The notes beneath the pieces are model-generated. The model was given only the letters and a program-made list of their open reading frames with translations. It did not search any database and was not told where the DNA came from. A program made the position numbers and the translations under genes. From Clostridiales bacterium (GTDB lineage Bacteria; Bacillota; Clostridia; Oscillospirales; UBA644), in NCBI GenBank assembly GCA_003343705.1, contig QAKR01000045.1, forward strand, positions 1 through 52,098: DNA of 52,098 nt, read 5' to 3'. Positions 1-8,588 of the stretch are shown here, in pieces. Positions within the stretch are counted from its first letter, which is position 1. Each line of letters opens with the position of its first letter.

Positions 1-29
1 TAGAGTTATTTTTATTAAAATCATTCTTT

Positions 30-1205
30 TTATTTTGCCATTGTATAAATATTTTCCATATCTTCTGTTGTCAATTTTTTAACAGAGCCTATTGTTCTTG
101 TGTTTTTAAAGCTACAGTTATATGCAAGTGTCTTAATCTGTTCATCTGTTAAATTCAACCCGAGTTCTTTAATATTAGTAGGCATATTTACTGATCTGAA
201 AAAATTCTCTGTTGCTTCAATTCCGATAAGAGCAGCTTTTTCATCATCTTTATTTTCAATTCCGTACACATTCCTTGCAAATTGTGCAAATCTGGGAACG
301 GCCTCTTTATAAACATATTTTGCCCATGCCGGCCATACTGCTGCAAGACCAGCACCATGTGTTACATCAAACATTCCCCCAAGCTCATGTTCAAGTTGAT
401 GACAAGCCCAGTCACCTGCGTCATTTCCACATTCGGTAAGGCCGTTATGAGAAAGGCTTGACGCCCACATTACTTCAGCTCTTGCATTATAATTTTTAGG
501 GTCCTTCAATAGGATCTTCGCATTGTTCATAACCGTTCTTAAAAGAGCTTCTGCAATACCATTTGTTATTTCCGCATTATTTCCTGAATTAAAATATCGT
601 TCCATTGTATGCATCATTATATCCACACAACCGCTTTGTGTTTGATATTCAGGCAATGTCATTGTCAATTCTGGGTTCATGACAGCGAACTTACAACGGC
701 TGAAATCGCAATTACAGCCACGTTTTTCAAGCGTATCATCATTTGTTATAACAGAAGAATTACTCATTTCACTTCCGGCAGCAGCTATAGTTAAAATTGT
801 ACCTATAGGAAGACAATCTTGGGGAAATCTTGTTTTTTTATAAAAATCCCAAACATCACCTTCATTTACCACTCCATAACCGATTGCCTTTGCAGAGTCT
901 ATAACACTTCCGCCTCCAAGAGCAAGAATAAAATCAATATTCTCTTTTTTACAAATATCGATTCCTTCATAAACTTTTGAAAGACGAGGATTCGGAACAA
1001 CGCCACCAAGTGTTATAAAAGCTATATTTTCATTGTGTATAGATTTTATAACTCTATCCAATAACCCTGAACGAACGACACTTCCGCCTCCGTAATGTAT
1101 AAGAACTTTTTTCCCGCCGTATTCTTTAATCAATTTTCCAACTATGTTTTCCGTATCTTTTCCGAAAACAACACGTGTCGGTGTATAATATTTAAAATTA
1201 TTCAT
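30..1205 (-). CDS. Iron-containing alcohol dehydrogenase (BdhA/YqdH type)
   Basis: Predicted cytoplasmic NAD(P)H-dependent dehydrogenase of 391 residues that would interconvert an aldehyde and a primary alcohol. The family is shown by the nucleotide-binding GGGSVIDSAKAIG segment near residue 95, the metal-site stretch with Asp and His in CVDIMMHTMERYF, and the later HELGG and THGAGLA histidines. The layout closely follows clostridial butanol dehydrogenases, which are about the same length. The start was placed at the ATG of MNNFKYY because AAAGAGG lies just upstream; an open frame continues 20 codons further but covers the promoter. It diverges from the sorbitol/sorbose-type genes and has its own promoter. 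The substrate is unknown; the context suggests an aldehyde from sugar-phosphate cleavage such as lactaldehyde or glycolaldehyde, which is inference. Confidence 0.9.
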   Translation of the reverse strand: MNNFKYYTPTRVVFGKDTENIVGKLIKEYGGKKVLIHYGGGSVVRSGLLDRVIKSIHNENIAFITLGGVVPNPRLSKVYEGIDICKKENIDFILALGGGSVIDSAKAIGYGVVNEGDVWDFYKKTRFPQDCLPIGTILTIAAAGSEMSNSSVITNDDTLEKRGCNCDFSRCKFAVMNPELTMTLPEYQTQSGCVDIMMHTMERYFNSGNNAEITNGIAEALLRTVMNNAKILLKDPKNYNARAEVMWASSLSHNGLTECGNDAGDWACHQLEHELGGMFDVTHGAGLAAVWPAWAKYVYKEAVPRFAQFARNVYGIENKDDEKAALIGIEATENFFRSVNMPTNIKELGLNLTDEQIKTLAYNCSFKNTRTIGSVKKLTTEDMENIYTMAK

Positions 1206-1236
1206 AACAAATACCTCTTTGGTTAATAATAATATT

Positions 1237-1265
1237 ATTATACCACTAAATTCGTATATTTTCAA
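1237..1265 (-). promoter_or_regulatory. Sigma-A promoter of the iron alcohol dehydrogenase
   Basis: On the minus strand a TTGAAA -35 box (1260-1265) and a perfect TATAAT -10 box (1237-1242) are separated by exactly 17 bases, about 32 bases upstream of the chosen start. Confidence 0.75.
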
Positions 1266-1312
1266 GTTTTTTTATAAAATAAATATTTCATTCTTTTTTT
1301 CGTAAATTTCTA

Positions 1313-1341
1313 TTTACTTTTGATCGGTTTTGATGTATAAT
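1313..1341 (+). promoter_or_regulatory. Sigma-A promoter of the sorbose-reductase-like operon
   Basis: TTTACT (1313-1318) and TATAAT (1336-1341) are 17 bases apart, with a TG directly before the -10 box. A GGAGG ribosome binding site follows at 1369-1373. The promoter lies back to back with the one for the divergent alcohol dehydrogenase. Confidence 0.75.
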
Positions 1342-1381
1342 ATTATATGATATAAATTTATTTCATACGGAGGATATAATT

Positions 1382-2647
1382 ATGAAAACAAAAGCAGTAC
1401 GCCTTTACGGAAAAGAAGACCTTCGACTTGAAGAGTTTGAACTTCCCGCAATTAAAGACGATGAGATTTTAGCACACGTTATTTCCGACAGCATTTGCAT
1501 GTCATCATTCAAAGCTGCGGAACAGGGCGCTGATCATAAAAGAGTTCCTAACGATGTAGCTGAAAATCCTATTATAATCGGTCACGAATTCTGTGGTGAA
1601 ATCGTTGAAGTAGGTAAAAAATGGCAAAACGAGTTTTCTGTAGGTCAGAAATTTTCAATTCAGCCCGCTCTTAACCAGGAAAACGACCCCTACGCAGCAC
1701 CCGGATATTCTTTTAAACATATCGGTGGTGATGCAACATACATCATCATCCCCGCTGCTGTTATGGAACACGGATGCCTTTTAAAATACAATGGTGATGC
1801 TTATTTTTATGGCTCAGTCGCAGAACCTATGAGCTGTATAGTCGGTGGTTACCATGCAAACTATCATATTAAACAAGGCACATATGTTCATGATATGGGT
1901 ATTGTTGAAGGCGGCTGTACTGCAATTCTTGCAGGTGTTGGTCCTATGGGTATGGGAGCTATAGACTATGCTCTTCATGCACCACTCCGCCCCTCAATTC
2001 TCGTTGTTACAGATATCGACACAGCTCGTCTTGAAAGAGCTGCAAGTATATATACAGTTGAAGAAGCAGCTAAAAACGGAGTTAAACTCTATTATGTTAA
2101 CACTAACGAAGTTGGTGATGCTGACGAATACCTTATGAATCTCACTAACGGTCACGGATTCGATGACGTATTTGTGTTTGCACCAGTTAAGCCCGTTGTT
2201 GAACAAGGCGACCGTATTTTGGCAAAAGACGGCTGCTTAAACTTCTTTGCCGGCCCGATTGACCCCAAATTCTCTGCAATGTTTAATTTCTACAATGTTC
2301 ACTATGCTGCAACACACATTGTCGGCACTTCCGGTGGTAACACAGATGACATGAAAGAATCCCTTCTTATGATGGAACAGGGCAAAATAAATCCTGCAGC
2401 CATGATAACTCATATAGGTGGTCTTAATGCTGTTATTGAAACAACATTAAACCTTCCCAAAATCCCCGGAGGCAAAAAGCTTATTTATACAAACATCGAC
2501 CTTCCACTTACCGCAATAACTGATTTTGCAAAAGCTGGCGAAACCGACCCGATGTTTAAGAAACTTGATGAAATAGTTTCTGCAAACAATGGGCTTTGGT
2601 GCATTGAAGCAGAAAAATTCTTGCTTGCAAACGCAAAATCAATATAA
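1382..2647 (+). CDS. Zinc-dependent medium-chain dehydrogenase, L-sorbose-1-phosphate reductase-like
   Basis: A 421-residue medium-chain dehydrogenase/reductase, cytoplasmic. Visible features are the catalytic zinc ligands Cys39 and His68-Glu69 (in IIIGHEFCGE) and a Rossmann motif in AILAGVGPMGMG near residue 180. No four-cysteine structural zinc lobe is evident. The protein is longer than ordinary alcohol dehydrogenases (about 350), as are SorE-type L-sorbose-1-phosphate reductases, which interconvert sorbose 1-phosphate and glucitol 6-phosphate. The next gene ends in a sorbitol-6-phosphate-dehydrogenase-like domain, so the two could act in sequence on a hexitol phosphate. Only 17 bases separate the genes, so they are almost certainly co-transcribed. 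The exact substrate is inferred; other polyol or deoxysugar phosphates are possible. Confidence 0.75.
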   Translation: MKTKAVRLYGKEDLRLEEFELPAIKDDEILAHVISDSICMSSFKAAEQGADHKRVPNDVAENPIIIGHEFCGEIVEVGKKWQNEFSVGQKFSIQPALNQENDPYAAPGYSFKHIGGDATYIIIPAAVMEHGCLLKYNGDAYFYGSVAEPMSCIVGGYHANYHIKQGTYVHDMGIVEGGCTAILAGVGPMGMGAIDYALHAPLRPSILVVTDIDTARLERAASIYTVEEAAKNGVKLYYVNTNEVGDADEYLMNLTNGHGFDDVFVFAPVKPVVEQGDRILAKDGCLNFFAGPIDPKFSAMFNFYNVHYAATHIVGTSGGNTDDMKESLLMMEQGKINPAAMITHIGGLNAVIETTLNLPKIPGGKKLIYTNIDLPLTAITDFAKAGETDPMFKKLDEIVSANNGLWCIEAEKFLLANAKSI

Positions 2648-2664
2648 CGGAGGCTTAAGGTATA

Positions 2665-4629
2665 ATGGGACTTAAGGAGCTTGTTGAAATATCCAACAAA
2701 TATGGCAAAAACCCTAATCTTGTTCTTGCCGGAGGCGGCAACACTTCTTTTAAAGATGACAAAACTCTTTATATAAAAGGTTCTGGTACTACACTTGCTA
2801 CAATAACTACAGAAGGCTTTGTAGAACTGGATCGCAAGGCTCTCGGCGCAATGTGGACAAAAGATTATCCTGAAAACGGTAAGGAAAGAGAAGATGCCGT
2901 TTTGGAAGATTTAATGAATGCACGCGCTGCTTCAAGCAAATCTAAAAGACCCAGCGTAGAAACATCTTTACATGACATTTTCCCGCAAAGTTATGTTGTT
3001 CATCTTCACCCTGCCCTTGTAAACGGACTTACTTGCGGCAAAAACGGTGAAAAGATTACAGCAGAGATATTCCCTGATGCACTCTGGATTCCCGAAATTG
3101 AACCTGGTTGGACACTTGCATCAAAAGTAAAAGAAGAATTTGATAAAAAGGTTAAAGAAACAGGCAAAACACCTTCAATTATAATTCTTGAAAATCACGG
3201 GATATTTGTTGCCGGTAACAGCGAAAAAGAAATTGACGAAATATACGACAACGTGCTTTCAACTCTTGAAGCAAAGCTGACAAGAAAAGTAGATCAAGCT
3301 GATGTTGAATTCGATAAAGAATGTGCAGCCTATATTGCTCCGGCAATAAGAATGATTCTTAAAAATGGCCCTACTTCAATCGTAACCGTTTTTAACAATG
3401 CAGACATTAGTTCTTTTATTGCTGATGAAAAAGCGTTCTCTCCTCTTTCATCTGCATACACACCTGACCATATTGTTTATTATAAGCCCTACCCTCTTTT
3501 TGTTGAGAAAAAAGATGATCTTGACGAACAAAACGATCTTATCAAAACAAAAGTCGAAGCTTATATTGAAAAATACGGTTATGCACCGAGAATAATCGCT
3601 GTTGAAGGTCTTTGTGTTTTCGCACACGGTTCAACAAAGAAAAATGCAGATACTGCAAAAATGCTTTTCCTTGATGCTGTTAAAATTGCAGTTTATACAC
3701 AGTCCTTTGGCGGAGCAAAATTCATGAGTGATAAACTCATTTCCTTTATTACAAATTGGGAAGTTGAAAGTTATCGTTCTTCTGTAGGTTCCGGCGTTCA
3801 ACAGCAAAGAATTGCCGAAAAAATCATGATAGTTACAGGTGCCGCACAAGGTTTCGGACAAGGCATTGCAGAAAGCCTTATGAACAATGGTTGTAATATG
3901 GTAATTGCCGATATGAATCTTGAGCTTTCTCAGAAAAACGTTGATGTTTATCATGAAAAATACGGATTTGGTAAATCTCTTGCTGTAGGCGTCAATGTAG
4001 GCGATGAAGATTCTGTACTTAAAATGCTTATTGATACTGTTATGGCTTACGGCGGCATTGACATGCTTATAAGTAATGCAGGTATTGCACGCAGCGGAAA
4101 CATTGAGCAGACAACAAAACAGTCTCTTGAATTCCACACATTGGTAAACTATACAGGCTTTTTCCTTTGCTCCAAATATGCATCTCGTATTATGAAAATC
4201 CAGCATAAATACGCACCGAATGAATATTTTGATATTGTTCAGGTCAATTCAAAATCCGGGCTTGAAGGCAGTAATAAGAATTTTGCATATGCAGGCAGTA
4301 AATTCGGAGGCATTGGCCTTGTTCAGTCCTTTGCTCTTGAACTTGTTGAATTCAATATTAAAGTAAATGCAGTATGCCCTGGAAACTTTCTTGACGGGCC
4401 GCTGTGGTCTGACCCTGAAAAAGGTCTTTTCGTACAATATCTTAACTCAGGAAAAGTTCCCGGTGCAAAAACAATTGAAGACGTAAGACGTGCGTATGAA
4501 GCAAAAGTTCCTATGAACAGAGGCTGCTTCCCTGATGATGTAGCAACCGCTATTATGTATTGCATGGAACAAAAATATGAAACAGGACAAGCTATCCCCG
4601 TAACAGGCGGACAAGTAATGTTAAAATAA
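2665..4629 (+). CDS. Bifunctional class II aldolase / short-chain dehydrogenase
   Basis: A 654-residue two-domain enzyme. Residues about 1-370 form a class II aldolase/adducin domain with metal ligands His113 and His115 (VVHLHPALVNG), His178 (ENHGIF) and a candidate catalytic Glu99. Residues about 385-654 form a short-chain dehydrogenase with TGAAQGFGQG at 391-400, Ser529, and Tyr542/Lys546 in YAGSK. The dehydrogenase half ends in TGQAIPVTGGQVM, very like SrlD-type sorbitol-6-phosphate dehydrogenases. The architecture matches YuxG/RhaEW-type fusions, in which aldolase cleavage yields dihydroxyacetone phosphate plus an aldehyde and the second domain oxidises. Here the second domain looks tuned to a sugar phosphate instead. 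GGAGG precedes the ATG. Domain calls are secure; the substrate pair is not. Confidence 0.85.
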   Translation: MGLKELVEISNKYGKNPNLVLAGGGNTSFKDDKTLYIKGSGTTLATITTEGFVELDRKALGAMWTKDYPENGKEREDAVLEDLMNARAASSKSKRPSVETSLHDIFPQSYVVHLHPALVNGLTCGKNGEKITAEIFPDALWIPEIEPGWTLASKVKEEFDKKVKETGKTPSIIILENHGIFVAGNSEKEIDEIYDNVLSTLEAKLTRKVDQADVEFDKECAAYIAPAIRMILKNGPTSIVTVFNNADISSFIADEKAFSPLSSAYTPDHIVYYKPYPLFVEKKDDLDEQNDLIKTKVEAYIEKYGYAPRIIAVEGLCVFAHGSTKKNADTAKMLFLDAVKIAVYTQSFGGAKFMSDKLISFITNWEVESYRSSVGSGVQQQRIAEKIMIVTGAAQGFGQGIAESLMNNGCNMVIADMNLELSQKNVDVYHEKYGFGKSLAVGVNVGDEDSVLKMLIDTVMAYGGIDMLISNAGIARSGNIEQTTKQSLEFHTLVNYTGFFLCSKYASRIMKIQHKYAPNEYFDIVQVNSKSGLEGSNKNFAYAGSKFGGIGLVQSFALELVEFNIKVNAVCPGNFLDGPLWSDPEKGLFVQYLNSGKVPGAKTIEDVRRAYEAKVPMNRGCFPDDVATAIMYCMEQKYETGQAIPVTGGQVMLK

Positions 4630-4636
4630 TTATTTT

Positions 4637-4664
4637 AAGGGGGCCGCAAGGCTCCCTTTTTTTT
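4637..4664 (+). terminator. Intrinsic terminator after the aldolase fusion
   Basis: A 9-base arm (4637-4645) pairs with 4650-4658 around a GCAA tetraloop, with one G-T wobble, followed by an eight-T run at 4657-4664. It ends the two-gene operon, so the following phosphatase gene is reached by read-through or by its own unseen promoter. Confidence 0.8.
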
Positions 4665-4677
4665 AAAAGAGGTTATT

Positions 4678-5397
4678 ATGAATATATTAAAAAGATATAA
4701 TTTTAAATATGTATCAAACTTCCGAGATCTTGGAGGTTATGAAGCAGTAAACAAAGCAATTTGCTGGCACAAACTTTACAGATCTTCTTCATTGTTTGAT
4801 TTAACGGATGATGAATGGTTATATTTAAAAGATACATTAAATATAAGAACTGTTATTGATTTGCGTTATGATTATGAAGCTAAACAAAGGTTATATAAAA
4901 CACCTGATAAAATCACTTACATAAATCTTCCGTTACAAACACCGGGCTTCGATATGGAAAGCCTTTCCGAAAAGACACGCAAAGCTGTTTCAGACGGAAA
5001 AATGTACGAATACCCTCAAATGGTTTTAGGCGATACAAAAAAGCTTTGTGAGATTATTACAACAATAACAGAAAGCCTTGAAAAAGGCGGTGTAATCTTT
5101 CATTGTTACGCAGGTAAAGACCGAACAGGTGTTGTTGCCGCAGTTATTTTATATCTGTTGGGCGTTGATAAAAGTGATATAATTGCAGATTATGAAGTTT
5201 CTTATACATATAACGAAAAAACAGTTAACCCTGAAATACGTAAGGTTGTTGGTAAAGAAGATGTTCCGAGTTTACACTCATCTGCTTGTCAAATGAAAGC
5301 ACTGCTTGATTTGTTCGATGAAGTTGATTTACCAACACTTTTATATAAAAACGGTTTTACATCCGTGGAAAACTTAAAAAATTCGATGCTGATATAA
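4678..5397 (+). CDS. Tyrosine-protein phosphatase-like protein
   Basis: A 239-residue protein of the Y_phosphatase3 (IphP/LipA-like) family. The P-loop HCYAGKDRTG occupies residues 142-151, with nucleophile Cys143 and Arg149; the amino-terminal NFRDLGG (14-20) and RSSSL (35-39) are also family hallmarks. There is no signal peptide, so it should act in the cytoplasm on phosphoprotein, phosphoinositide or another phosphoester. GAGG precedes the ATG closely. It follows the aldolase operon, separated from it by a terminator. A sugar-phosphate substrate is conceivable from context but nothing in the protein shows it. A short AT-rich hairpin overlaps the stop codon (5386-5412). Confidence 0.88.
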   Translation: MNILKRYNFKYVSNFRDLGGYEAVNKAICWHKLYRSSSLFDLTDDEWLYLKDTLNIRTVIDLRYDYEAKQRLYKTPDKITYINLPLQTPGFDMESLSEKTRKAVSDGKMYEYPQMVLGDTKKLCEIITTITESLEKGGVIFHCYAGKDRTGVVAAVILYLLGVDKSDIIADYEVSYTYNEKTVNPEIRKVVGKEDVPSLHSSACQMKALLDLFDEVDLPTLLYKNGFTSVENLKNSMLI

Positions 5398-5436
5398 AAT
5401 TTATATCAGCATTACTGCATATGTGTACTTTGTGCG

Positions 5437-5465
5437 TTGACATTATGTTTTTTTTGTGATACAAT
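5437..5465 (+). promoter_or_regulatory. Sigma-A promoter of the dockerin protein gene
   Basis: A perfect TTGACA (5437-5442), a 17-base spacer and TACAAT (5460-5465) preceded by TG. AAGGAG lies at 5511-5516, directly ahead of the start codon at 5526. Confidence 0.75.
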
Positions 5466-5525
5466 TACAATATATTATATAGTGGTTAAATATGTCTACA
5501 AAAATAAACATAAGGAGTATTTATC

Positions 5526-7670
5526 ATGAAAAGAAAAGTTGTAGCGTTTATCTCAACACTTGCAGTTGTACTATCGCTTATTTCAGCAATTTCATTACCA
5601 ACTATTGCAGCAAATGGAGCAACAGTAATTCCCAGAACAGAAACTCACCCGACAATTGACGGAGTTATATCAAAAAATGAATGGTATGGCGCATATACTG
5701 AAATTCTTAATTATGAAAACGCTTGGGTAAAATGGTCTGAGAATTTAAATGACGAGAAATTTGCAGATATAAGTCCTACAGCTTCTGTAAAAATGTCAAT
5801 ATGTTGGTATATGGGTTCTGTTGATCAAAATACAAAGTACAATCCTCAAAACGATCTTGAAGGCGGCCTTTATTATCTATTTGAAGTCATTGATACAACT
5901 AGGCCTTGGTATGTAGGTGTTAACGGCAGCGGTTCAAAGGAGTCAATTACTACAGACAGCGTGCAAGTATTCATAGATCCGGGTAATCATAAATCAGCTG
6001 CTCCTTGTGACGACAGTTATTGTTACACATTTGTACCTTCTTCTGCAGGATACCTAAACCAAGGTACAATTCCTTCTGGTGCCGGTTTTTGGTGGGAAAT
6101 CTGGCAAATAAAGCTTACAGAAGAAAATGAAGCTTATAAAGATTTTGCTAAAACAGCCTCAAAGCCTGATTTCACATTCAGCCCTGAGTTTCCTCTTCCT
6201 ACCGGAGATCCTAATACTGACGCTTATAAACAAGCTTTCGATAAAGCATATCAGAACGCTACTCAAAATGGTTATACTATCGAAGGATTTATATCTTTTT
6301 ACGGGTTAAGCTTTAAAAATGCAAACAATGATGATTCTTCATTTATGATAACAGACATTAATACAGCTGTAGGCACTCAATTCGGTATGGCTATATCTAA
6401 TATTGACAGCTTTTACAACGGGCCAATAAACCCTGAAGATTATGAGCTAAAAGACAATATGCATTTAATCTCTGCCATGGCCAACTCTTATGGTGATTCC
6501 TGGCAAGAAATAAACTATCCTGACACATACAGAACGTATGAATTAGGGGCTTTTGCACCTAAACCAACTGAAACAGATTTTAGTTTAAGTTCTACAGTGG
6601 CACAAGTTGGTGAAGAAATTACAGTTACAGTAAATCTACTTAAAGCAGAAAAAGCTATAAGCGGAGCATTAATTGATCTTTTTTATGACAAAACAGCTCT
6701 TCAGCTTATTTCCACAGAACAAGATATTCTTTCTACAGTAGATTTTGAAGTTTCAATTTTTGAGGGTGAAAAAAGCCTTGTTGTTAATACTGATTATAAT
6801 CAAACAGGAATTAGACTTGAAGTCGTAAATATTGATGGTTATGATACACCCTGCCGAATGATGCAAATAAAATTTAAAGTTTTAAAAGAAATAGATAGTT
6901 TTCCGGAAATTTCGCTTGTTGTAGATAGTTTATTAGATGTTAATTATTTGGATATATCATCGAGTGTTTCAAATAAGATAACACCAACCGGAAATATTAA
7001 TATAGTCGGTTTTCTTGCGTATGGAGATAAATTAGCTGTAGACAAAACAGCTCTATACCCCGGCAATGCTGCATATTCATACCAATGGATGCGTGATAAT
7101 GTGGATATCAGAGGAGAAATGAGATCTTTTTATATAACAAAGCCGGAGGATATAAATCATAATATAAGTGTGAAAATTACTTATATTAATAATGACGAGA
7201 CAGAAGTTATATCACCTGCTGTAACTATTACAAAGAGGGCATTTGTAAACCCGGAAAAACCCACAGCAGAGGCTATTGGATTAGATAAAATCACACTTAG
7301 ACATTTAGACGGTTACCAATATTCTATTAACGGTGAAAACTGGCAAAATTCAAATGTCTTTGAAAACCTAAAACCTAATACAGAATACAAATTTTATACT
7401 CGATATGCCGAGACTGACACATATTATGCTTCTGAAAAATCGGAACCGATTATTGTCAAAACAATGAGTAATGTAAAAAAAGGCGATATTAATAATAATG
7501 ATAAAATAGAGCTTACAGATGCGATGAAAGCTTTCCAGCATGTGTCTGGTAAAGTGACTCTTGATAAAGAAATGTTTGCTGCAGCTGATATCGATAATAA
7601 TGGTAAAGTTGAACTTTCCGATGCAATGAAAATATTCCAATTCGTAGCAGGTAAATTAGAAGAACTATAA
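5526..7670 (+). CDS. Secreted modular protein: CBM9-like, cohesin-like, Ig/Fn3-like and dockerin domains
   Basis: A 714-residue exported protein. Residues 1-29 are a signal peptide (basic start, hydrophobic core, cleavage after IAA). Residues about 38-340 resemble a family 9 carbohydrate-binding/DOMON module (TIDGVISKNEWYGAY opening). About 350-490 is a cohesin-like beta-sandwich (DFSLSSTVAQVGEEITVTVN, SGALIDLFYD, CRMMQIKFKV). About 490-570 is Ig-like, with YSYQWMRDNVDIRG, and about 578-648 is Fn3-like, with YQYSINGENWQ. The end is a type I dockerin with two calcium loops: Asp654/Asn656/Asn658/Asp665 and Asp688/Asp690/Asn692/Asp699, each followed by DAMK-F-SGK helices. It would bind glycan and dock to, or scaffold, a surface complex. 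No catalytic domain is evident. Carrying both cohesin-like and dockerin modules on one chain is notable. Confidence 0.85.
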   Translation: MKRKVVAFISTLAVVLSLISAISLPTIAANGATVIPRTETHPTIDGVISKNEWYGAYTEILNYENAWVKWSENLNDEKFADISPTASVKMSICWYMGSVDQNTKYNPQNDLEGGLYYLFEVIDTTRPWYVGVNGSGSKESITTDSVQVFIDPGNHKSAAPCDDSYCYTFVPSSAGYLNQGTIPSGAGFWWEIWQIKLTEENEAYKDFAKTASKPDFTFSPEFPLPTGDPNTDAYKQAFDKAYQNATQNGYTIEGFISFYGLSFKNANNDDSSFMITDINTAVGTQFGMAISNIDSFYNGPINPEDYELKDNMHLISAMANSYGDSWQEINYPDTYRTYELGAFAPKPTETDFSLSSTVAQVGEEITVTVNLLKAEKAISGALIDLFYDKTALQLISTEQDILSTVDFEVSIFEGEKSLVVNTDYNQTGIRLEVVNIDGYDTPCRMMQIKFKVLKEIDSFPEISLVVDSLLDVNYLDISSSVSNKITPTGNINIVGFLAYGDKLAVDKTALYPGNAAYSYQWMRDNVDIRGEMRSFYITKPEDINHNISVKITYINNDETEVISPAVTITKRAFVNPEKPTAEAIGLDKITLRHLDGYQYSINGENWQNSNVFENLKPNTEYKFYTRYAETDTYYASEKSEPIIVKTMSNVKKGDINNNDKIELTDAMKAFQHVSGKVTLDKEMFAAADIDNNGKVELSDAMKIFQFVAGKLEEL

Positions 7671-7680
7671 TATTCCATCT

Positions 7681-7729
7681 AGATTTAAACAACCCGACAG
7701 CTATTAAAGCTGTCGGGTTGTTTAAATCT
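7681..7729. terminator. Perfect 22-bp bidirectional terminator hairpin
   Basis: Arms 7681-7702 and 7708-7729 are perfectly complementary around a five-base loop (ATTAA). The arm ends are A/T rich (AGATTTAAAC), giving a T-rich 3' side in both directions. It sits between the plus-strand dockerin gene and the minus-strand SLOG gene and can terminate both. Confidence 0.85.
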
Positions 7730-7801
7730 TATTCTATTTTAAATAAATTATAATTTTTTACAAATAAATCTTAAATTAATATTTTAAATATATAATCCAA
7801 A

Positions 7802-8329
7802 TTATATATTTATCTCAGATACTTCTTTCCCCTGTTTTTTTGCATATTTAATTGTATATGATGTTCCACCTTTAATATTTTCATCATAAACAGCAATTAA
7901 CTTTTCACAGTGGTTAACAAGGATTTCATCACGCTGTAAATAAGCATTGCGGCATGCATGGTCGCTTACACTTAATATAATATCACATCTATTTAATATA
8001 TTTTTATATATTATTTGATCTTCTTCTTTCCAAATATCAGACTGCCCTTCAAATGGAATAACTGCATAAAGGTTAATATTTTTAAACCTTTTTAAAGAGA
8101 TTATCTCTTCAGCAGCCCAAATGTCTACACCTAACGCCATTCCACATAAAAAAACATTATAGCCTTCATCAACAGCTTTTTTTATTTCCTGTTTTAATCG
8201 GCTTTTAATACATTTAATTAAATCTTTATACGGAGTTGCGGACAATGCTAACTTTTGAGGTCTGTACCCTGTAATCGCACAAATTTTCTTACCTCCAAAC
8301 AGTTTTTTTTCGTCTATATAAAAATCCAT
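7802..8329 (-). CDS. SLOG family protein (YpsA/DUF1273)
   Basis: A 175-residue cytoplasmic protein. The opening CAITGYRPQKL, the central FLCGMALGVDIWAAE and the later GGTSYTIKYAKKQGKEV are the conserved blocks of YpsA/DUF1273, a SLOG-superfamily Rossmann-like fold expected to bind a nucleotide or nucleotide-derived ligand. YpsA of Bacillus subtilis has been linked to cell division, but the biochemical role is open. The start has AAAGGAG six to seven bases upstream. The upstream region contains four tandem hairpins shared with the divergent radical SAM gene; the gene runs toward the terminator at 7681. No enzymatic residue assignment is made. Confidence 0.85.
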   Translation of the reverse strand: MDFYIDEKKLFGGKKICAITGYRPQKLALSATPYKDLIKCIKSRLKQEIKKAVDEGYNVFLCGMALGVDIWAAEEIISLKRFKNINLYAVIPFEGQSDIWKEEDQIIYKNILNRCDIILSVSDHACRNAYLQRDEILVNHCEKLIAVYDENIKGGTSYTIKYAKKQGKEVSEINI

Positions 8330-8387
8330 TCTTCACACTCCTTTGTGATATAATATTTTCAATGTGTATCAAAGCTACCAAACACAC

Positions 8388-8496
8388 AGAGCGTGCATTT
8401 GCGGATAACTCCGCAAATATTGCTCTATTTTCATCGTTTATAGAAAACGCAAAGTGTTTTCCCTGCGGCATTTGCCGCGTACTGAGCTTTGCTCAG
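8388..8496. repeat. Cluster of four consecutive hairpins (candidate dispersed palindromic element)
   Basis: Four hairpins follow one another in the 307-base gap between the SLOG and radical SAM genes. AGAGC 8388-8392 pairs with 8422-8426 outside a 9-bp stem, 8397-8405 with 8410-8418. GAAAAC 8443-8448 pairs with 8456-8461. GCGGC pairs with GCCGC within 8465-8478. CTGAGC 8482-8487 pairs with 8491-8496. The element is more GC-rich than its surroundings and is flanked by an identical 11-mer, TGTGATATAAT, at 8344-8354 and 8607-8617. It could be a palindromic repeat of the host genome or a transcribed RNA on the minus strand. A second copy was not seen in this window. Confidence 0.5.
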
Positions 8497-8588
8497 ATAA
8501 ACTTATGATATAATAACAGATATTTTTATTTATGTCAAGTATCAATATCACATTATGTGATATTTCATAATATCTTCACATATTCAAC

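Noticed and set aside
3631..4206. Minus-strand 191-codon frame inside the aldolase fusion
   Set aside because: Antisense shadow of a well-supported coding region, with no motif or start signal.
8289..8471. Minus-strand 60-codon open frame over the hairpin cluster
   Set aside because: Its codons are dictated by the hairpins and it runs into the SLOG gene in another frame; no binding site.
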